Shown here: one piece after another, positions 27,264 to 33,887 of the stretch
Numbering within the stretch: the stretch's first letter is position 1
Layout: every line of letters begins with the position of its first letter
Assembly: GCF_003633755.1 (NCBI RefSeq)
Contig: NZ_RBIL01000001.1
Coordinates: 231,213 to 295,212 of the forward strand
Reading direction: 5' to 3'
DNA length: 64,000 bases
DNA from: Solirubrobacter pauli
GTDB lineage: Bacteria; Actinomycetota; Thermoleophilia; Solirubrobacterales; Solirubrobacteraceae
The notes under the pieces: model-generated
The model's input: the letters and a program-made list of their open reading frames with translations, nothing else
Told to the model about the DNA's origin: nothing
Database searches by the model: none
Made by a program: the position numbers and the translations under genes

Positions 27264-27293
27264 GCCGGCCGCCGCCTTCGGGCGGCGGCCGGC
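27264..27293 (+). terminator. 13-bp stem with TTCG loop after the PA14 gene
   Basis: GCCGGCCGCCGCC, TTCG, GGCGGCGGCCGGC: a perfect 13-bp stem closed by the stable UUCG tetraloop, 11 bases past the stop codon. No clear T-run follows. Confidence 0.75.
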
Positions 27294-27348
27294 CCCGGCT
27301 TCGTCACGACTCTGGCATCCCTGAGTGCTACCGCGTAAGGTGCGGTCG

Positions 27349-28095
27349 ATGGCCTGGGATGCCACCCGCGAGCCGGTGCGCGCCGCCGACAGCGACGAGT
27401 CCAACCGCTTGTCGGAGGCCGGCCGCCGCGGCCCGTACCTCGCCTGGCGTGAAGCCGGGACGCTGCGCATCCACGCGCTCGGACCGCACGCCCCCGCCAC
27501 GCTCGGGCGCTCAGACGGCGAGACCGTCGTCCTCGAGCACCCGCAGGTCTCCCGCGAGCACGCCGAGGTGACGGTGCGCCTCCACAGCGCGCCGCCCGCG
27601 ACCAGCGTCTACCTGCTCGACTACTCCAAGCACGGCACCGAGCACCGGCGGGTCAGGCTGAGCGCGCACGGCACCGGGCTGGACGCCGGCCCCTGGCACC
27701 GAGCCCCGCAGGCGCCGAGCCGGCCACACCAGCTCGACGACGGCGCCCACGACGTGCGGCTCGCCGGCGAGTGCTGCGTGCTGGTCGCCGGCGTCCCGGT
27801 CGACGACGGGATGACCACCGACCGCGACGACGACCCGGTCGAGCTGCCGACGACCCGTCAGCGCAAGGTCCTCGTCGAACTCTGCCGCCCGTTCTTCCTC
27901 GAGCCGGACAAGCTGCTCGCACCGCCGAGCAACGCGCAGATCGCGCTGGCCGTCGACATGTCCGAGGAGCGCGTGCGCAACCACCTGCGGGACCTGTACC
28001 GCCGCTACGGGCTGACCGGCTCGGCCGCCCCGCGGATGGCGCTCGTCGAGCTCGCGCGCCGGCACGCGCTCGTCGACCCGACCGACTTCCGCTAG
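27349..28095 (+). CDS. FHA-domain protein with C-terminal winged/HTH region
   Basis: A 248-aa cytoplasmic protein. The FHA fold (about 30-150) shows ATLGRSDGETVVLEHPQVSR and EHAEVTVRL, i.e. the GR and SRxH residues that bind phosphothreonine, and LLDYSKHGTEHRRVRL for the N-G-T strand. The C-terminus (about 165-248) has TTRQRKVLVELCRPFF and NAQIALAVDMSEERVRNHL, a helix-turn-helix of the kind seen in Ser/Thr kinase-linked actinobacterial regulators. So it may couple protein phosphorylation to DNA binding; no kinase gene is nearby. ATG 27349 has AAGG about 11 bases upstream. The 3' end overlaps the convergent gene. Confidence 0.8.
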   Translation: MAWDATREPVRAADSDESNRLSEAGRRGPYLAWREAGTLRIHALGPHAPATLGRSDGETVVLEHPQVSREHAEVTVRLHSAPPATSVYLLDYSKHGTEHRRVRLSAHGTGLDAGPWHRAPQAPSRPHQLDDGAHDVRLAGECCVLVAGVPVDDGMTTDRDDDPVELPTTRQRKVLVELCRPFFLEPDKLLAPPSNAQIALAVDMSEERVRNHLRDLYRRYGLTGSAAPRMALVELARRHALVDPTDFR

Positions 28096-28610
28096 ACCGC
28101 GAACGCGAACTCGACCACGCGCTCGAGGTCGTGCTCGCTCGGCGGGCGCTGGTCGATGCGGTGGGCGAAGCGCACGTGCGGCGTGACCGGGTCGGGATCG
28201 TCGAGGTAGAGCGACTGGCAGAGCAGGCCGGGGATGCCGCGCGCGTGCTCGGCGCTCGAGCGCAGGAAGCGCAGGCCGCGCTCGCGCAGCTCCGCCGGCA
28301 GCCAGTCGAGCGCCGGCACCGGCGTGCCCGTCATGTCGCGTGCGGTCGAGCGCACCACCGCGGCGAGCCCGGGCGGGGCCTGCATGAACTGCTCGGTCAG
28401 CAGCGCCGCATCGGCGTGCGGTCCACCGAGGATGACCAGGATCGGCTCCCCGCGCTCCAGCCGCGCGCGGACGGCCTCCGCCTCGGCGGCATCAGGCCAG
28501 AGGGCGACGTGCGCGCCGTCGGCGGGGAGCTCCCGCACGCGACGCGTGCCTTCGAACACGACCAGCGCGGCACCGCACTCGATCGTGGCTGGAAGCGACA
28601 TGCCGGGCAT
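28092..28610 (-). CDS. Uncharacterised protein, ~172 aa
   Basis: A soluble protein with a mixed alpha/beta pattern (CGAALVVFEGTRRVRELP, VALWPDAAEAEAVRARL, PILVILGGPHADAALLTEQF) and no signal peptide. The start is uncertain: ATG 28610 (MPGMSLPATIECG) is chosen because the longer 28643 start adds only a poor Gly/Ser/His tail. I do not recognise the family. It ends on the FHA gene (overlapping stops) and lies downstream of the large LuxR regulator on the same strand, 76 bases after it. Confidence 0.55.
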   Translation of the reverse strand: MPGMSLPATIECGAALVVFEGTRRVRELPADGAHVALWPDAAEAEAVRARLERGEPILVILGGPHADAALLTEQFMQAPPGLAAVVRSTARDMTGTPVPALDWLPAELRERGLRFLRSSAEHARGIPGLLCQSLYLDDPDPVTPHVRFAHRIDQRPPSEHDLERVVEFAFAV

Positions 28611-28652
28611 GCCGTGACCGTATGACCGCGACCCGGTGCGCACATCGGACGA

Positions 28653-28668
28653 CCGACATATCTGTCGG
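28653..28668. terminator. Small hairpin between the LuxR regulator and the 172-aa gene
   Basis: CCGACA TATC TGTCGG, a 6-bp perfect stem with a 4-base loop, sits in the gap between the regulator stop (28687) and the next start. It may be a weak terminator or a protein-binding site. Confidence 0.35.
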
Positions 28669-28686
28669 CCGGGTGCGACATACGCG

Positions 28687-31593
28687 TCAGGCCTCGTCGA
28701 CGAGCCCGTGGCGCCGGGCGACGGCGCCCGCCTCGTGGCGGCTGCTGACGGACAGCTTGCCGAGGATCCGGGAGACGTGCAGCCCGGCGGTGCGCTGGGT
28801 GATGAACAGCGCCTCGCCGATGCGCTTGTTGCTGTAGCCCTGGGCGACCAGCGCGAGCACCTCCTGCTCGCGGTTGGTCAGGACCTCGCGCGGCCCGGCG
28901 GAGCTCGAGCGGCGCGCGACGGCGGACTGCAGCCGGGCCCGGCGGGTGAGCGTCTCCAAGTCGGCCAGCAGCGGCGCGGCCCCGAGCTCGCGCGCGACGT
29001 CGAGCGCCGCACCGAGCGGCGCGGCGACGAGCGTCCGGTCGCCGGTGGTCGCGCGGAGGGCCTCGGCCTCGCGCAGGCGGGCGTAAGCGGCGCGGTAGGG
29101 GTGCGTGAGGCGGTCCCACTCGGCCGCGACGGCGCGCCACGTCGCGGGATCGTCCGAGCCGTCGACCCGGGACAGCTCGGCCCGCGCGCCGGCCAGGTGC
29201 GCGAGCGCGATCGGCGGCGACCGCTCGGAGAGGAAGCCGGCGAGCCAGCCGACCTGGATCTCGGCGAGCTGTCGCGCCTCCGCGGCCTGTGCCGCGGGCG
29301 CGCTCGTGGCGACGTCGGCCGCGGCACGGACCGCGACCGCGACGAGCCCGGGCGTGTAGAGCTGCTCCTCGCGCCCGCGCACCCGGTCGAGCTGCCGCCG
29401 GGCGGCGGCCAGCGCCTCCAGCGAGCGGCCCGCGGTGAGCTCCAGCTCGATCACCGCCGCGCCGACGTACGCGGTCCACTCGGTGGCCGACGAGTCGCGC
29501 AGCTGCGCGGTGGCGGCGTCCAGCCACCCCCGCGCGGCCTCGAGCTCGCCGCGACCGGCCGCGAGCTGCCCCGACACCGCGTGCAGCAGCAGCGTCTCCG
29601 TCCACGTCAGCGACGCGCCGCTCAGCGCGTCGAGCCGCGCCTGGGCGGACCGCCACTGCCCCAGCTCGTACTCGTCCTCGGCCGCGTTGAGCGCGAAGTA
29701 GCGCCCGTAGGAGGCCTCCACGCCGAGCCGGCGCGCGGCCTCCAGGCCCTCCCCCATGACCGCCCGCGCGCCCGGGAGGTCGCCGCGCAGGCGGCGGACC
29801 TCCCCCAGGTGCACGTACGCGCGCGTCGCGTCGTCGGGCCGCTCGTGCGCCTCGCCGATCCGGCACGCCTCGCGCAGATGCGCCTCGGCCTCGTCGAAGG
29901 CGCCCAGGTACCCGAGCATCAGGCCGAGCACCGACCGCGCGAAGCCCGCCTCGATCTCGGCGCCCGCGTCGAGGGCGACGGCCAGGGCCTGCTCGGCGCG
30001 ATCGCGCGCCTCGTCCCACCGGACGCTCAGCGACAGCGTCAGCGCCTCGTCGCCGAGCAGCCGCGCGCGCTCCGCGCTCGGGCCGGCGTCGAGGCACGCG
30101 AGCGCCTGCCGGTAGTACTCGAGCGACGTGTCCAGCCGGTGGTCCTGGAACCGCCCGAGCCGCTCGTAGAAGGCCGCGGCCCGGCGCGGGTCCGGCTCGT
30201 CGCCGAGCGCCGCCAGGCCGAGCCGGCACCACTCGATCGGCAGGTCCTCGACGCCCGCCCGGTTGGCCGCGTCGGCGGCGTCGAGGAGGATCTGCGCGCG
30301 GTCGACGTCCGGTCCCTCCCCGTCCCACAGCGACACGACGCCCTTGTAGTGCTCGACCGCCTCGCTGTAGGCGTACACCCCCGCCGCGGCCTGGGCCGCC
30401 GCGATCGAGGCCGCGAGCGCCGCCCGCGGCTCGTCCGCCGCGCGCCACTGCACGGCGAGCTCGCCGGCGTTGGTCATGTGCGGCCGGTCGTGCAGCGCCG
30501 CGGCGACGGCGCCGTGGAGCCGGCGCCGCTCCCCCGGGAGCAGCGCGTCGTAGACCGCCTCGCGGGTGAGCGCATGGCGGAACGTGAACGTGGTCGCGTC
30601 CGCCTCCACGACGTGCCCCTCGACGGCCGGGCGCAGCGCTTCGGTGAGCGCCGGCTCGGGCAGGTCGGCGGCGGCCGACAGCAGGTCGTGATGGACGGCC
30701 CGGCCGAACGCGGCCAGCACCTGCAGCGCGCGCTGCGACGGCTCCGGCAGCGCGTGCACGCGTTCGAGCAGGGCGGCCGCCTGCGCGCGGGGCAGCGGCG
30801 CCTCGGTCGTGGCGCCGTGCGCGATCAGCTCCTCGACGAAGAACGGGTTGCCCTGCGTGCGCGCCGCGATCCGGTGTGAGTCGGCGACGTCTGCGGGGGT
30901 CTGGAGGATCGCCGTGACCTGCTCGCGGACCTGCGCCTCCGAGAACGGGTGCAGCACCATCGAGGTGACCGTCTCGCAGCGTTCCAGCTGGCCGATGTAG
31001 AGCTCAGCGGCGTGCAGGTCGGCGGCGTCGTGCAGACGATGGGTGGCGAGCACCAGCAACCGCTCGTGGCGGGCGTTGCGGGCGATGAACAGCAGACAGT
31101 GGCGCGTCGACGGATCCGCCCAATGGATGTCCTCCACCACCAGGACGACCGGCTGTGAGTCGGCGATCCGCCCGAGCAGCTCCAGCAGGTACTCATACTG
31201 GCGGCCCTGTGCACCGCGCGAGCTGTCACGCGGCAGCGGCGGTGTATGTGACAGCGTCGGGATGAGTATGGCCAGCTCCGCCCGCATGACCTCGGGCAGG
31301 CCGCTCATCGCCGCCTGCAGCGTCTCGGCGCCGGCGCCGCGCAGCGCGCGCACCAGCGGCCCGTAGGGCGTGTCCTCACCGCCGATCGCCATGCAGCTGC
31401 CGCTGAGCACGAGCGCATCCGCACACGCCGCGGAGCGCTCGAACTCCCGCACCAGCCGGGTCTTGCCGATGCCCGCGTCCCCCTTGATCAGCGCCAGCGT
31501 GAACGCACCGGCCGCCGCCGCGGCGCTCAGCTCGGACAGCCGCTGCAACTCGGCCTCGCGGCCGATCAGGTGGGGACTGGCGATGCGCGGCAC
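28687..31593 (-). CDS. Large ATP-binding LuxR-family (LAL/MalT-like) regulator, 968 aa
   Basis: The N-terminal AAA/STAND ATPase (LIGREAELQRL, Walker A IKGDAGIGKTRLV near 38, Walker B VVLVVEDIHWADPS near 150, TQGNPFFVEEL) is followed by about 500 residues of TPR-like helices (LLGDEALTLSLSVRWDEARD, VLGLMLGYLGAFDEAEAHLREA). The C-terminal LuxR HTH has LTNREQEVLALVAQGYSNKR and LFITQRTAGLHVSRIL. Proteins of this class bind DNA when ATP and an inducer engage the sensor repeats. No regulated pathway is obvious from neighbours. Length is typical. A second, only distantly similar protein of this class lies at 33888-36632. Confidence 0.92.
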   Translation of the reverse strand: MPRIASPHLIGREAELQRLSELSAAAAAGAFTLALIKGDAGIGKTRLVREFERSAACADALVLSGSCMAIGGEDTPYGPLVRALRGAGAETLQAAMSGLPEVMRAELAILIPTLSHTPPLPRDSSRGAQGRQYEYLLELLGRIADSQPVVLVVEDIHWADPSTRHCLLFIARNARHERLLVLATHRLHDAADLHAAELYIGQLERCETVTSMVLHPFSEAQVREQVTAILQTPADVADSHRIAARTQGNPFFVEELIAHGATTEAPLPRAQAAALLERVHALPEPSQRALQVLAAFGRAVHHDLLSAAADLPEPALTEALRPAVEGHVVEADATTFTFRHALTREAVYDALLPGERRRLHGAVAAALHDRPHMTNAGELAVQWRAADEPRAALAASIAAAQAAAGVYAYSEAVEHYKGVVSLWDGEGPDVDRAQILLDAADAANRAGVEDLPIEWCRLGLAALGDEPDPRRAAAFYERLGRFQDHRLDTSLEYYRQALACLDAGPSAERARLLGDEALTLSLSVRWDEARDRAEQALAVALDAGAEIEAGFARSVLGLMLGYLGAFDEAEAHLREACRIGEAHERPDDATRAYVHLGEVRRLRGDLPGARAVMGEGLEAARRLGVEASYGRYFALNAAEDEYELGQWRSAQARLDALSGASLTWTETLLLHAVSGQLAAGRGELEAARGWLDAATAQLRDSSATEWTAYVGAAVIELELTAGRSLEALAAARRQLDRVRGREEQLYTPGLVAVAVRAAADVATSAPAAQAAEARQLAEIQVGWLAGFLSERSPPIALAHLAGARAELSRVDGSDDPATWRAVAAEWDRLTHPYRAAYARLREAEALRATTGDRTLVAAPLGAALDVARELGAAPLLADLETLTRRARLQSAVARRSSSAGPREVLTNREQEVLALVAQGYSNKRIGEALFITQRTAGLHVSRILGKLSVSSRHEAGAVARRHGLVDEA

Positions 31594-31689
31594 GCGCGCA
31601 CACCCTAGCCGCGGCGGCCGCGCTTGTCAGCACCCTGCCGGGGTGGGTGAGCGCCCCCGATGCGGGCCGACCCACCCCTGAGTATTACT

Positions 31690-31740
31690 GTGAACGCAGC
31701 GCGCCGTTCACGAGGGTTGTGAGTGTCAGTCAACGCTCAC
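31690..31740. promoter_or_regulatory. Two inverted repeats upstream of a small exported gene
   Basis: GTGAACG (31690-31696) pairs with CGTTCAC (31705-31711), and GTGAG (31720-31724) with CTCAC (31736-31740), within 70 bases of the ATG at 31759. The first is a good candidate operator for one of the flanking regulators; binding is not shown. Confidence 0.3.
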
Positions 31741-31758
31741 ACAAAAGGGAGAGCGCAC

Positions 31759-31953
31759 ATGCGTTTCACTCACAAGCACGTGCTCGTCCTCGCGACCTCG
31801 GCGCTGCTGGCCGGGTCGGCGGCGCCGGCGGCCTTCGCGGACGACCCTCCGCCCCCGCCGCCGATCCCTGAGCACTGCTTCGACGACGACGGCGCGCTGC
31901 TGAGCCCGCCGCCCGAGGGCTGCCCGGACGGCCGCCAGGCCTCCGGCCACTAG
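31759..31953 (+). CDS. Short exported Pro/Cys protein, 64 aa
   Basis: ATG 31759 has AAGGGAG 8-9 bases upstream. Signal peptide MRFTHKHVLVLATSALLAG with cleavage near AFA-D leaves a mature peptide of about 37 residues: a DDPPPPPPIPEHC stretch and two cysteines (EHCFDDDG, EGCPDGR). It is acidic and proline-rich and probably secreted with one disulfide. I do not recognise the family. It stands alone between two minus-strand genes and is followed by a strong hairpin. Confidence 0.6.
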   Translation: MRFTHKHVLVLATSALLAGSAAPAAFADDPPPPPPIPEHCFDDDGALLSPPPEGCPDGRQASGH

Positions 31954-31964
31954 CCACCGGCATC

Positions 31965-31991
31965 GCGCGCCCCGGCCGGGCCGGGGCGCGC
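31965..31991. terminator. Bidirectional terminator-like hairpin
   Basis: GCGCGCCCCGG, a 5-base loop, CCGGGGCGCGC: an 11-bp perfect stem between the convergent stops of the small exported gene and the flavin monooxygenase. Confidence 0.6.
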
Positions 31992-32003
31992 CGCGCGGTC
32001 GGC

Positions 32004-33230
32004 TCAGACCAGCGCCAGGTGCGCGGTCAGGTGCCCGGCGAGCTCGCGGGCATCGTCCTCGGCGCCGTGGATGAAGCTCGACTTGCGGCGGCGGAGGAAG
32101 TTCAGCCCCATCCGGTACACGCCCGGCGCTCCGGTGACGACGCCGCCGTCGTGGCGGATCTCCCCCTTGCGGTCGAGCACATCGAGGTCCAGCCACGAGT
32201 AGTCGGCGCGGAAGCCGGTCGCCCACAGCACGGTGTCGTAGCCGTCGGCGACCAGGTCGATCAGGACCCGCGGGGCGTCGGCGACGCGGGTCGGCTCCGG
32301 CCGCGGGCCCTCGTCGAGCCCGGCGTGCTGGTCGATCGTCTTCAGCAGCCGCTTGAGCTTGAGGTCGGCGAGGTTGCAGACGTTCCGCAGCGAGCCCGCG
32401 AACGATGCGGTGCTGCCGTTGACCGCGCCGAGGCGGCCGACGAGCTCCGCGCCGCGGTCGGTCAGCGCGTTGAGGTCCAGGTCGGCCTTGTCCGGCGTGC
32501 CGACGAGCTGCGGGGACGGCACGTGCCGCGCCCGGATCAGGTCGTCGACCTCGTCGTAGCGCTCGTCGTGGCGGCCGAGCTGGTCGAGCCACCACATGAT
32601 GTCCCGGTCCCGGTAGGTACGCGGCATGCGGACGTGCTCACCCACGGCGACGGTCACCTCGCGGCCGGAGCGCAGCAGCTCGTCGGCGAGCTGCAGGCCC
32701 GTGGCCGAGGCGCCGACGACCAGCACGCGCCCGGGCCTCAGCAGCTCGGGACGCTTGTAGTCGCGCGGCGTGACCTGATCGATCCGCGGCGGCAGCTCCG
32801 CGGACACCGCCGGCACGTGCGGGCGGTTGAACGGACCGGTGGCGAGCACGACGGCGGGCGTCTGCCAGGTGCCGGCGTCCGTCTCGACGAGGTACTCGTC
32901 GTCCGCGCGCGAGACCGACGTCACCGTCACGCCCGTGCGCACCGGCGCGTCGACGTGGTCGGCGTAGCGCTCCAGGAACGTGACCAGCTCCGGGACGGTC
33001 ATGAACCCGTCCGGCTCGTCGCCCTCGTACTCGAGGCCGGGCAGCCGCGTGAGCCAGTTGGGCGTGAGCAGCCGGAGCGAGTCCCAGCGCTCGGTCTTCC
33101 ACGTGTTGGCCACGTCACCCCGCTCGAGGACGACGTGCTCGATCGACTGCTCGGACAGCACCCGGCTCATCGCGAGGCCGGAGTGCCCGGCCCCGACGAT
33201 GACGACGGGGATGCGTTCGACCGCGCTAAT
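32004..33230 (-). CDS. Flavin-containing monooxygenase-like NAD(P)H oxidoreductase with a non-canonical start
   Basis: A FAD/NADPH oxidoreductase of the TrkA/CzcO-like monooxygenase group. The FAD Rossmann motif VVIVGAGHSGLA is followed by VVLERGDVANTWKTERWDSL and LLTPNWLTRLPG, then the NADPH motif VLVVGASATGLQLADEL, and VLWATGFRADYSWL near the C-terminus. The first ATG in frame (33170) lies after the FAD motif, so it cannot be the true start. Between the upstream stop and that motif there is no ATG, GTG, TTG or CTG. ATT at 33230 gives MSAVERIPVVIVGAG, a normal N-terminus for the family, and it overlaps the OsmC stop (ATTAG). Initiation is probably at ATT by coupling, unless there is a sequence error. 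Expected length 408 aa. Confidence 0.75.
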   Translation of the reverse strand: MSAVERIPVVIVGAGHSGLAMSRVLSEQSIEHVVLERGDVANTWKTERWDSLRLLTPNWLTRLPGLEYEGDEPDGFMTVPELVTFLERYADHVDAPVRTGVTVTSVSRADDEYLVETDAGTWQTPAVVLATGPFNRPHVPAVSAELPPRIDQVTPRDYKRPELLRPGRVLVVGASATGLQLADELLRSGREVTVAVGEHVRMPRTYRDRDIMWWLDQLGRHDERYDEVDDLIRARHVPSPQLVGTPDKADLDLNALTDRGAELVGRLGAVNGSTASFAGSLRNVCNLADLKLKRLLKTIDQHAGLDEGPRPEPTRVADAPRVLIDLVADGYDTVLWATGFRADYSWLDLDVLDRKGEIRHDGGVVTGAPGVYRMGLNFLRRRKSSFIHGAEDDARELAGHLTAHLALV

Positions 33231-33786
33231 TGACCGTCACCGTGATGTTGGTGGGGTTCGTCAGCGCGTCGAAGACGGCGGAGCGCTTCTGCGACTGGGC
33301 GACGAGCGCAGCGACCTCGTCGGCGTCCGCGTCCGCGTCGATCTCGAAGTTGACGCGGATGCTGTTGTACCCGTTGCGCACCTCGGGGTCGGCGCCGAGG
33401 ATGCCGAGGATGTTCATGTCGCCCTCGACGGTCGCCTTGACCGAGTTGAGCTGGATGCCGCGGTTCTGCGCGACCGCCGCGACACCGGCCGTGAGGCAGC
33501 TCGAGAGGCCGACGAGCAGGAACTCGACGGGCGTCGGTGCCTGATCCTCGGCGGCGAAGACCTCGGGATGGTCGGCGTCGTACTCGAACGTGGACTTGTG
33601 GTTGTGGTCCTGGCCCAGCCCGCTGTACTGCTGGATCGTCGTGCGGCTGTGGGTGCCCCGGAGCCACTCGTTCGTCGCGCGCCAGGTGAACTCGGCGGCC
33701 TCCGGCGCGTCGCTCAGGGCGGCGCGGGCGTCCAGCAGTGCCTGGGTGTTGACGCCGTTGTCCGCGGCGGATTCGGTGGTGCTCAT
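33226..33786 (-). CDS. OsmC-family protein lacking the second redox cysteine
   Basis: A 186-aa cytoplasmic OsmC/Ohr-fold protein with TPVEFLLVGLSSCLTAGVAA carrying the first reactive Cys (about 97). The second Cys, normally in a CP motif about 60 residues later, is replaced (AQSQKRSAVFDAL), and Cys97 seems to be the only cysteine. The protein thus cannot use the classic Cys-Cys peroxidase cycle without a thiol partner. AGGAG lies 7 bases upstream of ATG 33786. The stop overlaps the start of the flavin monooxygenase gene; the pair may act together in oxidative or sulfur-compound metabolism, which is inference. Confidence 0.85.
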   Translation of the reverse strand: MSTTESAADNGVNTQALLDARAALSDAPEAAEFTWRATNEWLRGTHSRTTIQQYSGLGQDHNHKSTFEYDADHPEVFAAEDQAPTPVEFLLVGLSSCLTAGVAAVAQNRGIQLNSVKATVEGDMNILGILGADPEVRNGYNSIRVNFEIDADADADEVAALVAQSQKRSAVFDALTNPTNITVTVN

Positions 33787-33887
33787 CTCATCTCCTGGTC
33801 GCGAATCGCTTCAAACACGATCAGGTTACTCAGAAAAACGGGCCGATTTCAATAAGGATCCGGCCCTGAACTTTTCTCCGCCTGCCC

